64,000 bases of DNA from Rossellomorea aquimaris (GCF_003315075.1 NZ_QNRJ01000008.1:62001-126000), one strand, 5' to 3'; shown: positions 17,026-27,668, numbered from the stretch's first letter. The notes: generated by a model from the letters alone, not told the origin. Made by a program: numbers and translations.

Positions 17026-17994
17026 ATGAGTAATAAATTTTACACCATTTTCATGATGGTATTCCTTATTGGAATAAGTGGTTGTTCAACAGGAGACAGC
17101 GCTGAAATAGAAAAAGTTGGTTTACTGGTTCCGGAAACCGTAAGCGATGGGGTATGGGGAACAAAAGGTTACAAAGGATTATTGAAAATTCAATCCGATT
17201 ACAATGCAGACGTTTTCTATAAAGAGAGTATAAAGAATGATACATCGATTAAACAAGCGGTAAAAGAGTATAATGATGAGGAAGTTACCTTAGTGTTTGG
17301 CCACGGAAGTGAATATTCCGGGATATTTAACACCCTTTCCGGTGATTATCCCAACATGCATTTTGTAAGCTTTAATGGCGATGCCACAGAAGAGAATACA
17401 ACAAGCCTACAGTTTAAGGGCTATGCTATGGGCTTCTTCGGAGGCATGACAGCAGCTTATCAATCCAATACGAATAAAGTCGGGGTGATTGCTGCTTTTG
17501 AATGGCAGCCCGAGGTTCAAGGATTTATAGATGGAGTGAAATACCAAAATAGCGAAACGGAGCTCATTGTCGAGTACACCAATCACTGGAGTGATCAAGA
17601 TATTGCCTTTGAAAAGCTGGAGGGATTAATGAATCACCGTGTCGATGTTGTATATCCTGCAGGCGACGGCTATAATGTAGCTGTAATCGAAAAGCTGAAG
17701 GAAAAGGGTCTCTATGCCATTGGCTATGTCTCGGATCAATCTGATTTAGGGGAATCCACCGTTTTAACGAGTACTGTGCAGCATGCGGATAAGCTGTATA
17801 GTATCGTTGCGGAAAGATTCGCGAATGACGAACTCGATTCTGGAAACCTCGAATTTGATTTTGAAGACGGAGCCATTTCCATGGGTAAATTTAGTCCCGT
17901 CATTCCTAAAGATTTTCAAGATGAGATGAAGCAACATGTTCAAGCCTACATCGAAACAGGCAAATTGCCAAACGGAAAGGAATCGAAGCAATGA
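17026..17994 (+). CDS. med: Med, BMP-family lipoprotein, positive regulator of comK
   Basis: The start at ATG 17026 (AAAGGAG 9 bases upstream) gives a lipoprotein signal peptide with lipobox ISGC, Cys20. The remaining 300 residues match the basic-membrane-protein (BMP/PnrA-like) substrate-binding fold. In B. subtilis Med raises comK expression and so promotes competence; it may bind a nucleoside-like ligand. It overlaps comZ by four bases (ATGA). Confidence 0.88.
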   Translation: MSNKFYTIFMMVFLIGISGCSTGDSAEIEKVGLLVPETVSDGVWGTKGYKGLLKIQSDYNADVFYKESIKNDTSIKQAVKEYNDEEVTLVFGHGSEYSGIFNTLSGDYPNMHFVSFNGDATEENTTSLQFKGYAMGFFGGMTAAYQSNTNKVGVIAAFEWQPEVQGFIDGVKYQNSETELIVEYTNHWSDQDIAFEKLEGLMNHRVDVVYPAGDGYNVAVIEKLKEKGLYAIGYVSDQSDLGESTVLTSTVQHADKLYSIVAERFANDELDSGNLEFDFEDGAISMGKFSPVIPKDFQDEMKQHVQAYIETGKLPNGKESKQ

Positions 17995-18179
17995 ATCAAG
18001 ACAAAACGATGGAATTCATGCAGATTGCCATGAAGTACTTCCCACAAGCAAAAGAGCAACTGGATCAAGCGGGTGTTGAGTTCTCTCCCGAAATGCTGCA
18101 ACCATTCATGACGCTATTCACACAAGTCATGAGTGAAGCCTATGAATTAGGCAAACAGGATGCCTTACATAAAGAGTAA
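17991..18179 (+). CDS. comZ: ComZ, negative regulator of late competence operon
   Basis: A 62-residue soluble helical protein with MEFMQIAMKYFPQAKEQL and a C-terminal YELGKQDALHKE. ComZ of B. subtilis (63 residues) lowers comG expression and is co-transcribed with med. The ATGA overlap with med shows translational coupling here as well. Confidence 0.88.
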   Translation: MNQDKTMEFMQIAMKYFPQAKEQLDQAGVEFSPEMLQPFMTLFTQVMSEAYELGKQDALHKE

Positions 18180-18188
18180 GTGTACAGT

Positions 18189-18228
18189 AAAACGGTTCAT
18201 TGAAAAAATCAATGAACCGTTTTTTTTA
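18189..18228 (+). terminator. med-comZ terminator
   Basis: AAAACGGTTCATTGA pairs with TCAATGAACCGTTTT, followed by a T-run. Confidence 0.92.
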
Positions 18229-18260
18229 TTGGCTATTTTCGTGAACAATGTGACTTTGCA

Positions 18261-18544
18261 TAACTTCCAAAAAGCGAATTTCTGTTTTAGATGAGTGGTA
18301 CTGTTAAAACTTTGACCGTTCCTTTTCGCTCCAGGCACTTGCTTTCCGCGGGGAGGAAGTCGAGCCTCCTCCGGCATTGCCCTGCGGGGTCTCGACCTTT
18401 CCTCTATATCCCGCAGGAGTCAAGTGCCTTCCGCTACAATCCACTCTGTGCTATTACATTGTGAATGCTATAAGTATAGATACTCAAACCCAAAAATGCT
18501 CCTATTGTGGCCTTTTGAGCGTTGTTCCCAAAATAAACTATCAA
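18261..18544. repeat. Long dispersed repeat, copy at 18 kb (partner at 58336-58610)
   Basis: By eye, most of this segment is similar to the reverse complement of 58336-58610. The match covers the palindromic core (18326-18435), the left flank (TAACTTCCAAAAAG..., GACCGTTCC) and the right flank (CCACTCTGTGCTA, GCTATAAG-ATAGATAC, ATGCTC-TATTGT, AACTATCAA). Similarity falls off beyond these limits. The comZ-yjzB gap (18229-18858) contains no convincing gene. Confidence 0.75.
18326..18435 (+). repeat. Palindromic dispersed element, copy 1
   Basis: The element contains GCTTTCCGCGGGG near one end and CCCGCAGGAGTC near the other. The arms AGGCACTTG (18333-18341) and CAAGTGCCT (18421-18429) are perfectly complementary. 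An inner hairpin is formed by GTCGAG/CTCGAC. It is one of five family members in the window. Confidence 0.85.
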
Positions 18545-18684
18545 GTAGATCATTGAACTATCATTCAAATAAATTAATCAAACAATGTTCCAACGGTAAA
18601 AAACTTCTTGTAAAGAGAGCGATAGTCCGTGTTGTCCAGATAGTTTTTGTTACTTTTAAGCTCTGTCACGAAATTTCCTTATAG

Positions 18685-18788
18685 ATGGTGAGGGGAACTG
18701 CGTAGACTCCTGCGGAAGTACGGGCGTGCCGAGACCCGAGGAGGCTCGGCCGAACGCGAGCTGCAAGCGAAGCAGTTCCCCTCACCAT
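18685..18788 (-). repeat. Palindromic dispersed element, copy 2
   Basis: A 17-bp terminal arm ATGGTGAGGGGAACTGC (18685-18701) has its exact complement at 18772-18788. Inside are ACTCCTGCGG and a GCCGAG/CTCGGC hairpin shared with the family. It is in the opposite orientation to copy 1. Confidence 0.85.
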
Positions 18789-18858
18789 CCAGCACATACT
18801 GATTGGAAAGAGCCGGAGCAGACCTTTTGTTAAAAAGCTCTTTGTAAAAAGAGATTTA

Positions 18859-19074
18859 TTATTTTATATTCCATTGCTTTAATAATGGACTGATTTTTTT
18901 ATAGAGTGGTTTTAAGTCATCGATGGAGTTCATTATGGATTGAACTCCATCGAGTAATGAGCCTCCTTCGTTTTTGCCTTGATGATATTCCTGGGAAGGA
19001 GCGGCTTCTTTATTTAGGGTCCTTCCTCCGTACATCATCTTATCAAATGGATGGAGCTTCTTTTCTTCAGACAT
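18859..19074 (-). CDS. Small protein, positional YjzB
   Basis: The 71-residue soluble protein begins MSEEKKLHPFDKMMYGGRT and ends SPLLKQWNIK. GGAGGTGAG precedes the ATG at 19074. It is divergent from fabHA, the place held by yjzB in B. subtilis; homology could not be verified. Amphipathic helices are likely in the last 40 residues. The function is unknown. Confidence 0.65.
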   Translation of the reverse strand: MSEEKKLHPFDKMMYGGRTLNKEAAPSQEYHQGKNEGGSLLDGVQSIMNSIDDLKPLYKKISPLLKQWNIK

Positions 19075-19195
19075 ATTCTCACCTCCACTACCTACTATGT
19101 AACCTATGAAAAGATGGGTTGTACGAGTATAGTCAAACGCGTAGAAGAAAGGGAGAAGAAAAAATAATTGCAGAAAGTAGAAATCTTCGGTAAAA

Positions 19196-19212
19196 TTAGT
19201 ACCAACTCATAA
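19196..19212 (+). promoter_or_regulatory. FapR-like operator before fabHA-fabF
   Basis: TTAGTACCAACTCATAA has a perfect left FapR half-site (TTAGTACC) and a poor right half. It lies 63 bases before the fabHA start. The stronger site at fabI (51893) makes FapR control likely. Confidence 0.55.
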
Positions 19213-19274
19213 TAATTAATAATAAACTTAAGTTAATGAAAAAAATATAAAAAAAGAAAGTAGGGAATGCCGGT

Positions 19275-20207
19275 ATGAATACAGGAATTATTGGAATTGG
19301 GCGTTATCTACCTGAAACAATTTTAACGAACGCAGACCTAGAGAAAATGGTGGATACATCGGATGAATGGATTCGGACAAGAACAGGGATTGAAGAAAGA
19401 AGAATAGCAAATAATGAAACAAATACATCGGACATGGCTTTTGAAGCTGCGAAGAAAGCAATCACTGATGCGGAGATTAATCCAGAAGATATCGATTTAA
19501 TTCTGGTTGCAACGGTAACTCCTGATTATCCTTTCCCCTCGGTGGCATGCTTGCTACAAGAACGATTAGGAGCAAAAAGGGCTGCTGCCATGGATATCAG
19601 TGCTGCTTGTGCAGGATTTATGTATGGTATGATTACGGCAAAGCAATTCATCGATAACGGTGCATATAAAAATGTACTCGTTGTGGGAGTAGAAAAATTA
19701 TCAAAAATCACAGATTGGGAAGACCGAAATACTGCCGTTCTATTTGGAGACGCAGCAGGAGCAGCGGTTCTCGGACCGGTTCCGGACGGTAAGGGGATCC
19801 TTGCCTTTGAACTGGGGGCAGATGGATCTGGGGCAAAGCATTTATATCAAGACGAAAAACTGATTATGAATGGCCGTGAGGTATATAAGTTTGCAGTACG
19901 TCAAATGGGTGAATCCAGTATAAATGTAATCGAAAAAGCGGGATTAAATAAAGAGGACGTTGATTTCTTAATTCCTCACCAAGCCAACATCCGTATTATG
20001 GAAGCAGCAAGACAACGATTGGACTTGCCGATTGAAAAGATGTCTAAAACGGTAAATAAATACGGTAATACTTCAGCAGCTTCTATCCCTGTTTCTTTAG
20101 TGGAAGATTTAGAAGCGGGAAGAGTGAAAGATAATGATGTAGTCGTCATGGTAGGATTCGGCGGCGGTTTAACCTGGGGCGCAATCATTATGCGCTGGGG
20201 CAAATAA
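19275..20207 (+). CDS. fabHA: 3-oxoacyl-ACP synthase III (FabH)
   Basis: A 310-residue condensing enzyme with the complete Cys-His-Asn triad: Cys112 in [10 protein letters not shown], His235 in IPHQAN, and Asn265 in YGNTSAAS. It starts fatty-acid synthesis by joining acyl-CoA primers to malonyl-ACP; Bacillus FabH prefers branched primers. It forms an operon with fabF 44 bases downstream. Confidence 0.96.
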   Translation: MNTGIIGIGRYLPETILTNADLEKMVDTSDEWIRTRTGIEERRIANNETNTSDMAFEAAKKAITDAEINPEDIDLILVATVTPDYPFPSVACLLQERLGAKRAAAMDISAACAGFMYGMITAKQFIDNGAYKNVLVVGVEKLSKITDWEDRNTAVLFGDAAGAAVLGPVPDGKGILAFELGADGSGAKHLYQDEKLIMNGREVYKFAVRQMGESSINVIEKAGLNKEDVDFLIPHQANIRIMEAARQRLDLPIEKMSKTVNKYGNTSAASIPVSLVEDLEAGRVKDNDVVVMVGFGGGLTWGAIIMRWGK

Positions 20208-20251
20208 ATAGAACTCCCTTCTATAACTTGCAGACAAAGGAGATGGAATAA

Positions 20252-21496
20252 ATGAACAAGAAACGTGTAGTTGTAACAGGATTGGGAAGTGTTACCCCCT
20301 TAGGGAATGATGTGGAATCAACGTGGTCAAATATTTTAGCAGGGAAGACGGGTGTAGGTCCGTTAACACGCTTAAATGCAGACGATTATCCTGCCAAAGT
20401 GGCAGCTGAATTGAAAGATTTCAATATCGAGGATTTCGGCGTCGAGCGAAAAGAAGCAAGAAAAATGGATCGCTTCACTCATTATGCGATTGCAGCATCG
20501 TTAATGGCAGTCAAAGATTCCAAGCTCGACATTACAGACGAAAACGCTCACCGTGTCGGAGTGTGGGTCGGTTCGGGTATCGGGGGAATGGAAACGTTCG
20601 AACAGCAATATGAAACCTTCCAAAAGCGGGGATATCGCAGAGTAAGTCCATTCTTCGTTCCCATGATCATTCCTGATATGGCTGCTGGACAAGTTTCCAT
20701 CATGCTGGGAGCAAAGGGCTTTAATTCTTGTACAGTCACTGCATGTGCGACAGGGACAAATTCGATTGGAGATGCATTTAAAGTCATCCAGCGTGGAGAC
20801 GCGGATGTCATGGTTTCAGGTGGGGCAGAAGCACCGATTACCAAGATGTCAGTAGCGGGCTTCTGTGCAAACACAGCTCTATCGACGAATACAGATCCTG
20901 AAAAAGCTTCAAGACCATTCGATGCAAACCGTGACGGATTTGTCATGGGAGAAGGAGCAGGTATCGTGGTCCTGGAAGAGCTTGAGCATGCATTGAAACG
21001 CGGAGCACCAATCTATGCTGAAATCGTTGGCTATGGTTGTACGGGAGATGCGTATCATATCACCGCTCCTGCACCGGCTGGAGAAGGTGGAGCGAGAGCA
21101 ATGAAAATGGCGTTGGAAGACGGTGGAGTACTTCCTGAGCAAATGGATTACATCAATGCTCACGGAACAAGCACTCCTTACAATGACAAATACGAAACGA
21201 TGGCAGTAAAAGAAGTATTTGGGGAACATGCATATAAATTAGCGATGAGCTCAACGAAATCCATGACAGGTCATCTTCTGGGAGCCGCAGGAGGAATTGA
21301 AGCGATTTTCACAGTACTCGCGATGAAAGACAGCGTGTTGCCTCCAACGATCAATATAGAAACACCAGATCCGGATTGTGATCTTGATTATGTAGCGAAC
21401 GAAGCAAGAAAACAGGAAGTGAATGTGGCGATGAGTAACTCATTAGGTTTCGGTGGCCATAATGCTACGATCGTCTTTAAAAAATATAACAACTAA
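20252..21496 (+). CDS. fabF: 3-oxoacyl-ACP synthase II (FabF)
   Basis: A 414-residue elongating condensing enzyme. The triad is Cys165 in [10 protein letters not shown], His304 in [11 protein letters not shown] and His341 in [18 protein letters not shown] lies 9 bases before the ATG. It extends acyl-ACP in the type II pathway and is the cerulenin target. Confidence 0.97.
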   Translation: MNKKRVVVTGLGSVTPLGNDVESTWSNILAGKTGVGPLTRLNADDYPAKVAAELKDFNIEDFGVERKEARKMDRFTHYAIAASLMAVKDSKLDITDENAHRVGVWVGSGIGGMETFEQQYETFQKRGYRRVSPFFVPMIIPDMAAGQVSIMLGAKGFNSCTVTACATGTNSIGDAFKVIQRGDADVMVSGGAEAPITKMSVAGFCANTALSTNTDPEKASRPFDANRDGFVMGEGAGIVVLEELEHALKRGAPIYAEIVGYGCTGDAYHITAPAPAGEGGARAMKMALEDGGVLPEQMDYINAHGTSTPYNDKYETMAVKEVFGEHAYKLAMSSTKSMTGHLLGAAGGIEAIFTVLAMKDSVLPPTINIETPDPDCDLDYVANEARKQEVNVAMSNSLGFGGHNATIVFKKYNN

Positions 21497-21502
21497 AATG
21501 AG

Positions 21503-21538
21503 AACGAGCCTGCTAACACGTTAGCAGGCTCGTTTTTT
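21503..21538 (+). terminator. fabHA-fabF terminator
   Basis: AACGAGCCTGCTAA, loop CACG, TTAGCAGGCTCGTT and a T-run. Confidence 0.93.
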
Positions 21539-21591
21539 GTTGTGAACTCTCTTTCCTTTACATATACATGATAAAAAGCCAGGAAAGAGGG

Positions 21592-22359
21592 ATGAAGGTG
21601 ACCGTTGCTCCTACTGATGGATGGCTTGAAGACTCCATTCATAAGCCTTTAGAGCTTTTAAAGAATACAATTAACGGGAAAGACGATCAAAAATCATTTT
21701 ATCAATACCTTATGAGGCATGGAATGTACAAATCATCACATCATGCCGAAGATATTTTCGAAAAGATGAAAGAACATAACATATGGGAACGGTTTTCCCT
21801 TTATGAAAAAAAGTATAAACGTAAATGGAAGGGTCCCAATGTTCCGATCTACTTATTCCCTGTGCAGGAAAAGAGAGGCATGTTCCAATCGTCAATGAAA
21901 AAGTCAGGTGTATGCTTTAAAGATGAGATTTTCTTTTTTATAACGGAACAGGATGATACGAAAGAGTATGAAGCTCTCTTCGTTCATGAATACCATCACT
22001 GTGTCAGAATGAAATTACTAAACAAAGAAGACAAACAATATACCTTATTGGATTCAATCATTTTTGAAGGACTGGCAGAACATGCCGTTAAAGAGTACTG
22101 TGGAGAAAAATACACAGCTTCCTGGACAAAAGCCTATGAAGAAAAAGAAATGTCGCGTTATTACGAGAAATGGGTACAGCCTAATTTGGATGTAACAAGA
22201 AGCAGTCCCCTTCATGATCACTTACTTCTTGGTAAGAAATCTTATCCCAACATGCTGGGTTATGCTGCTGGTTATTACCTGGTTGAAAATCATTTAAAGA
22301 AAAAGCATGCATCTACCATAGCCCTGATAGGAAAAGCATCATCAACCTTCTTACCGTAG
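21592..22359 (+). CDS. yjaZ: YjaZ, predicted DUF2268 zinc metalloprotease
   Basis: Started at ATG 21592, behind AGGAAAGAGGG (GTG 21598 is possible); the upstream ATG at 21568 lacks a ribosome binding site. The 255-residue protein has a zinc-binding HEYHH motif (His132, Glu133, His136) in LFVHEYHHCVR. A downstream EGLAEH supplies the third ligand, as in DUF2268 predicted proteases. There is no signal peptide. It follows fabF in B. subtilis too. Confidence 0.85.
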   Translation: MKVTVAPTDGWLEDSIHKPLELLKNTINGKDDQKSFYQYLMRHGMYKSSHHAEDIFEKMKEHNIWERFSLYEKKYKRKWKGPNVPIYLFPVQEKRGMFQSSMKKSGVCFKDEIFFFITEQDDTKEYEALFVHEYHHCVRMKLLNKEDKQYTLLDSIIFEGLAEHAVKEYCGEKYTASWTKAYEEKEMSRYYEKWVQPNLDVTRSSPLHDHLLLGKKSYPNMLGYAAGYYLVENHLKKKHASTIALIGKASSTFLP

Positions 22360-22514
22360 GAGAATGGGGTATCAAATCAGTCAGGTATTTTTCTGAATAG
22401 CAGGCAGGTGATGAAAATAGGAGCCTGATTTCGTCATATCTTCCATTTACCTTCATAAACTATAGTAAGAATGGACGAGCTAAATCTCTAAATGCGAGGA
22501 TAGAGGCGGAAGGT

Positions 22515-22736
22515 ATGGTGTTTCGAATGTTTGTATTGTTTATCGGGTTTGGACTGGCTGTTTCAGGAGGAGTGAGCTTAATTATTTATTTAAATCTTCT
22601 CACCACCGGAATGACTTTTTCAGACTATCTTCTTTTCGTATCCACCCGAGTCGAATGCTATTTATTTCTCTTAGGGATTCTCATCATCACGCTCTCGATC
22701 TATATCCCCCGGAGGAAAAATAATCACTATCTATAA
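22515..22736 (+). CDS. Small two-helix membrane protein
   Basis: This 73-residue protein has two hydrophobic segments (about 3-27 and 46-66) and ends with a basic tail PRRKNNHYL. GGCGGAAGG lies close to the ATG; an in-frame ATG 12 bases later is a possible start. I do not recognise the family. It may be a local insertion between yjaZ and yjbA. Confidence 0.5.
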   Translation: MVFRMFVLFIGFGLAVSGGVSLIIYLNLLTTGMTFSDYLLFVSTRVECYLFLLGILIITLSIYIPRRKNNHYL

Positions 22737-22820
22737 AACCCTTGATGAATAGGAATAAATTTACACCGATTTGCCTATACTGATTGACAAATAAGATTGT
22801 AGCAAAGCGAGGGGTCAATC

Positions 22821-23570
22821 ATGTTATATCTTCATGATGTATGGGTAAATTGGTTCGAAGGCGAAGAAAATGGCTACAATGTCTGTCATTTTCACGAATG
22901 GAGAAAAGAGGACGTTATTGAGTTATTGGATCAAGTTCCTCTCATCAAAGTGGACACTGTTCTATTTCATTACATCGAGAATGATTTATCAGAGTTACCT
23001 CAACAACTGCTTAATAATGTCTATCAGAAAGCTTACTTACGAAAAAACCACGAACGAATTCAACTGGATTATTGCTTCATTGTCACAGATGGGACAGGAA
23101 TACTTGCAGTTGATACGATTGGGTATACCGTTCCAATCAGAAAAAGCAGGCTGATCCCAAGACAGGAACAGCTCGTCTATGAAATGGTGGAAAGTCATGA
23201 AACGATGGAATATGCCATTCAGCCTGAGGCTAAGAGGGAGGATTCCTATCATATTCTTTCACCGAGTCCTTATATGATGAGTGGACTGACAAGAAAAGAA
23301 AGACAGTTGAAGCAATTATTATTTATGGCGCTGGATCAGCTCCACAGCTCAAACAACACCGCGGAAATCCGCTACTGGTACACAGAATGGGCACCGCAAC
23401 GGTACAGAACCATCCAGGAATTGGACTTTGAAGAAATTTGGCAAATGTTATACGAAGAAACGCAGTTTGGCTGGTCGGATAAGCACCTGACCCTCTGCGA
23501 GAACTTAATTAAAGGACAACCCTTCTTTGAAAAATTATGGGAAGTGGAAAATCGTCCTAAGGTAAATTGA
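22821..23570 (+). CDS. yjbA: YjbA-family protein (DUF3603)
   Basis: The 249-residue soluble protein begins [19 protein letters not shown], the standard YjbA start. GCGAGGGG lies before the ATG. It sits upstream of convergent trpS, as in B. subtilis. The function is unknown; many aromatic residues suggest a compact enzyme-like fold. Confidence 0.85.
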   Translation: MLYLHDVWVNWFEGEENGYNVCHFHEWRKEDVIELLDQVPLIKVDTVLFHYIENDLSELPQQLLNNVYQKAYLRKNHERIQLDYCFIVTDGTGILAVDTIGYTVPIRKSRLIPRQEQLVYEMVESHETMEYAIQPEAKREDSYHILSPSPYMMSGLTRKERQLKQLLFMALDQLHSSNNTAEIRYWYTEWAPQRYRTIQELDFEEIWQMLYEETQFGWSDKHLTLCENLIKGQPFFEKLWEVENRPKVN

Positions 23571-23582
23571 TAGGTGGATGAA

Positions 23583-23616
23583 AACCTCAAGTCTCCGGTG
23601 GGCTTGGGGTTTTTTG
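23583..23616 (+). terminator. yjbA terminator
   Basis: AACCTCAAGTC pairs with GGCTTGGGGTT, followed by six Ts. Confidence 0.75.
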
Positions 23617-23655
23617 TTTAGGATTAGAGGGGGGAGGCGATGATGAGCGGTCTCA

Positions 23656-23694
23656 ATAAAAAAAGCCCAGAGCCTCATACTGCAAGCGCTGAGC
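23656..23694 (-). terminator. trpS terminator
   Basis: On the minus strand GCTCAGCGCT pairs with GGCTCTGGGC, with some G-U pairs and mismatches. It is followed by TTTTTTT. Confidence 0.7.
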
Positions 23695-23701
23695 AACAAT
23701 G

Positions 23702-24718
<1,017 letters not shown>

Positions 24719-24719
24719 T

Positions 24720-24985
24720 CACAAAATAAAAACCCACCCGTCCTATTGAAGATAGGGACGAATGGGATGATTTCCGCGGTGCCACCCTAAGTACTCAGAT
24801 GAGTCAGCTTAGTCCATGACGAACATGGAACCCCTTTAACGTGAGGTTAATCCGTTATATGCTACTACATTTCACAAATAAAGCTCAGAAGTCCATTCCC
24901 TATCCAATGAATGCTTGTTTCCACCAGCCACAAGCTCTCTATAAATCATATGGAAAAGTACTACTCTTCATCTACGCTCTTTACT
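24720..24985 (-). promoter_or_regulatory. T-box leader (tryptophan) of trpS
   Basis: On the minus strand the T-box sequence AGGGTGGCACCGCGG is at about 24774-24788. It is followed by a terminator hairpin (CCCATTCGTCC / GGACGGGTGGG) and TTTTTATTTT. Upstream, GGGAATGGACTTCTGAGC carries the specifier TGG (complement of 24893-24895), and a GTGGCTGGTGG segment belongs to stem I. Uncharged tRNA-Trp is expected to stabilise the antiterminator. Confidence 0.93.
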
Positions 24986-25005
24986 ATCATTCATTATATA
25001 TTTTT

Positions 25006-25034
25006 ATTATATGAAAAATAATAGGGTAAATCAA
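25006..25034 (-). promoter_or_regulatory. trpS promoter
   Basis: On the minus strand TTGATT (25034-25029), a 17-base spacer and TATAAT (25011-25006) form a near-consensus SigA promoter. It overlaps the end of the upstream DUF3899 gene. Confidence 0.75.
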
Positions 25035-25414
25035 GTGTACAACAGATAGGACAAAGCGATGGAAAGAAACAGGGTGATGGAGCCGATGATCAGAACTGAC
25101 CTGGTAATGGAAAAAGACCGCTTGACTCCGTATTCCTCATGGGCTTCCTTCGTATCGTCCAGATCGTCAAACTGGGAAATGTACTTTCCTTGTTTCGTGC
25201 TGTTTCGGAATCTCTTAAGGGCATACACGATGCCATTGAAAAATCCTTTCTGAAATATATATAGGAGGGAACCTGCAGCAACATACGTTATTCCGATAAT
25301 AAACAAGCTATCTATAATAGAGAGAAAGATGTTTTTCCCCTGAAATATAGCAGTGAAGATGGCGATGATGAAGAACAGCAGGGTAAGTAGGTATAAATAA
25401 TTTAATCGTTTCAT
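25031..25414 (-). CDS. DUF3899-type membrane protein
   Basis: The start at ATG 25414 follows AAGGAG; the upstream frame extension lacks a site. The 127-residue product has three hydrophobic segments (about 5-25, 32-55 and 104-125). A charged middle region contains KRFRNSTKQGKY. It resembles DUF3899 membrane proteins of unknown function. The trpS promoter overlaps its stop codon. Confidence 0.75.
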   Translation of the reverse strand: MKRLNYLYLLTLLFFIIAIFTAIFQGKNIFLSIIDSLFIIGITYVAAGSLLYIFQKGFFNGIVYALKRFRNSTKQGKYISQFDDLDDTKEAHEEYGVKRSFSITRSVLIIGSITLFLSIALSYLLYT

Positions 25415-25823
25415 AGTTCTCCTTAAGATGTTTTTATCAAAAGTATACATGAAGCCCTTAGAAGATTTCAATCATTCATATATATTCAAGCCAACATGAC
25501 TTGTATGGGAAGGGATAACATAAATCCGCATAAGGAACTCAATTGAAACATCAGTAAAATCATAAAAATATGAATAGAATAAAGTATGTATTCTATTTTT
25601 TATATTTAGTCTTGTGTATTTATATTTATAACAGAAATAGAGACAATGATTGTTACATGACACCCTTAATATCCATACATTATATGCTTAAGAATTTACA
25701 TTTGTAACAATTGTAATGGGACAAACTCTCTAAAATGTTTAACTGAAACCCATTGATACCAACGTTTTGGCGCCAATATACCTACTAATCTGATAATTTT
25801 GCAAAAAAACTGTTAAATTCATA
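25415..25823. other. Long AT-rich intergenic region before opp
   Basis: No gene with a ribosome binding site is seen. The most distinctive sequence is the 10-bp palindrome TTGGCGCCAA at 25767-25776, with a nearby CCAACG half-site, some 50 bases upstream of the oppA -35 box. The rest is AT-rich and unremarkable. Confidence 0.5.
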
Positions 25824-25851
25824 TTGCAATAATTTCTCTATCATGTATAAT
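25824..25851 (+). promoter_or_regulatory. oppA promoter
   Basis: TTGCAA (25824-25829), a 16-base spacer and TATAAT (25846-25851), about 70 bases before the oppA start. Confidence 0.7.
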
Positions 25852-25859
25852 AAGTAACA

Positions 25860-25874
25860 AATCTTCTGAAAATT
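25860..25874 (+). promoter_or_regulatory. CodY box at the oppA transcription start
   Basis: AATCTTCTGAAAATT matches the CodY consensus AATTTTCWGAAAATT at 14 of 15 positions. It lies at the expected +1, where CodY with branched-chain amino acids and GTP would repress oligopeptide uptake in rich conditions. Confidence 0.75.
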
Positions 25875-25918
25875 AGAAGATAAATAAATATGAGATTTAC
25901 GAGGAGGTCAATTTCAAG

Positions 25919-27574
25919 ATGAAGAAAAAGTTTTCATTCTTGCTAGTTCTTCTTCTGGCTCTAAGTACGTTCTTGGCTGCTTGTGGCGGCGACAAGAAAA
26001 CTGAGGGCAATGAAGGAGCATCTGGCGAAGGCGGCGAGTCCGCTGAAAAGAAAGAACAGGTACTTAACTTACTTGAGAGTTCTGAGATCCCATCAATGGA
26101 CTCTACTCTAGCAACTGACTCTGTATCATTTAAAGTCATGAACAACGTATTTGAAGGTCTTTACCGTTTAGGTGAAAATGATGAGGCTGTACTTGGTATG
26201 GCTGCAGAAGAACCAAAAATCAGTGAAGATGGTAAAACATACACGTTCAAACTTCGTGATGCTAAATGGTCAAACGGAGATGCAGTTACTGCTAACGACT
26301 TCGTTTATGCTTGGCAAAAAGCTTTAAACCCTGACACTGGTGCAGAGTATGCGTACATCATGTACGATATCAAAAACGCTGCAAAGGTAAATGCTGGTGA
26401 AGTTCCAGTTGAAGAATTAGGTGTTAAAGCGGTTGATGAAAAAACATTAGAAGTTCAGCTTGAAACAGCTGTACCTTACTTCAAAGCTTTACTTTCTTTC
26501 GCAACTTTCTATCCTCAAAACCAGAAGTTCGTTGAAGAAAAAGGCGATAAATTCGGTCTTGAAGCTGACACTGCCGTTTACAATGGTCCATTCACACTTT
26601 CTGAGTGGAAGCATGAGCAAAGCTTCAAATTAACGAAGAACGACAGTTACTGGGATGCAGAAACTGTTAAGTTAAAAGAAGTAAACTTTAACATCGTTAA
26701 AGATACTGCTACTGGAGTTAACTTATACGAAACAGAAAAAGCGGATATCGCTGGTCTTTCTGCTGAATTCGTTGACAAATACAAATCAGATGAAAACTTC
26801 AAAACAAAGGCTGATACTGCGGTATTCTTCCTTCGTTTAAACCAAAAGAATGAAGTTATGGCTAATGTAAATGCCCGTAAAGCATTTGATGCAGCTTATG
26901 ACAAGAAAGGCATGGTTGACGTTCTACTTAACAATGGATCTATTCCTGCCTACTTCTTAGTTCCAAAAGATTTCGTTTCAGGTCCGGACGGTACTGAGTA
27001 TCGTGAAGCTGTAGGTGATTTCGGTGGTTTCGATCCTGATAAAGCTGCAGAACATTGGGCTAAAGCGAAAGAGGAGTTAGGTAAAGATTCTATTGAATTA
27101 GAACTACTAAACTATGACTCTGACAGCTCTAAGAAAATCGGTGAATTCCTAAAAGAACAATTAGAGCAAAACTTAGAAGGATTAACTGTTTCAATCAAAG
27201 CACAACCATTCAAGCAAAAGCTTGAGTTAGAATCTAAAGGTGATTATGATGTTTCATTCGCCGGATGGGGTCCTGACTATCCAGATCCGATGACATTTGT
27301 TGACATGTTCGTAACGGATGGTGCTCATAACCAAATGGGTTACTCTAATCCTGAGTATGACAAGTTAATCGAACAAGCTAAAGGTGAACTTCTTGATGAT
27401 CCGGAAGCTCGTTGGCAAGCAATGGTTGACGCAGAAAAGATCCTTTTCGAAGATCAAGCGATCAGCCCGATGTACCAACGTGGAACTGCTTTCTTAGAGC
27501 GTCCATATGTTAAAGGTCTGTTACGTCACTCATTTGGTGCAGATGCATCATACAAATGGGCTTACATTGAGTAA
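25919..27574 (+). CDS. oppA: Oligopeptide ABC transporter substrate-binding lipoprotein
   Basis: A 551-residue extracytoplasmic solute-binding protein of family 5 (SBP_bac_5). The lipoprotein signal ends in FLAAC, Cys22, followed by an acidic Gly/Glu-rich linker. Core motifs such as SNGDAVTANDFVYAWQ are present. GAGGAGG precedes the ATG. It captures oligopeptides outside the membrane for OppBCDF. In B. subtilis this system (Spo0K) also imports signalling peptides for sporulation and competence. Confidence 0.95.
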   Translation: MKKKFSFLLVLLLALSTFLAACGGDKKTEGNEGASGEGGESAEKKEQVLNLLESSEIPSMDSTLATDSVSFKVMNNVFEGLYRLGENDEAVLGMAAEEPKISEDGKTYTFKLRDAKWSNGDAVTANDFVYAWQKALNPDTGAEYAYIMYDIKNAAKVNAGEVPVEELGVKAVDEKTLEVQLETAVPYFKALLSFATFYPQNQKFVEEKGDKFGLEADTAVYNGPFTLSEWKHEQSFKLTKNDSYWDAETVKLKEVNFNIVKDTATGVNLYETEKADIAGLSAEFVDKYKSDENFKTKADTAVFFLRLNQKNEVMANVNARKAFDAAYDKKGMVDVLLNNGSIPAYFLVPKDFVSGPDGTEYREAVGDFGGFDPDKAAEHWAKAKEELGKDSIELELLNYDSDSSKKIGEFLKEQLEQNLEGLTVSIKAQPFKQKLELESKGDYDVSFAGWGPDYPDPMTFVDMFVTDGAHNQMGYSNPEYDKLIEQAKGELLDDPEARWQAMVDAEKILFEDQAISPMYQRGTAFLERPYVKGLLRHSFGADASYKWAYIE

Positions 27575-27602
27575 TTCTTAGCTCGATGAACAAACCTTCA
27601 GA

Positions 27603-27636
27603 GGAGAGTGTATGCGAAGCATACGCTCTCCTTTTC
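27603..27636 (+). terminator. Intra-operon terminator after oppA
   Basis: GGAGAGTGTATGC, loop GAA, GCATACGCTCTCC and TTTT. It should reduce read-through into oppBCDF, allowing excess binding protein over the membrane complex. Confidence 0.85.
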
Positions 27637-27668
27637 CAGTGAATGTCGAAAATTATCAAAAAAGTAAA

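Noticed and set aside
18424-18684. 86-residue plus-strand open frame after repeat copy 1
   Set aside because: It starts inside the palindromic repeat, has no ribosome binding site, and has the composition of random AT-rich DNA.
25472-25663. 63-residue minus-strand open frame before opp
   Set aside because: AT-rich, no ribosome binding site, unlikely composition.
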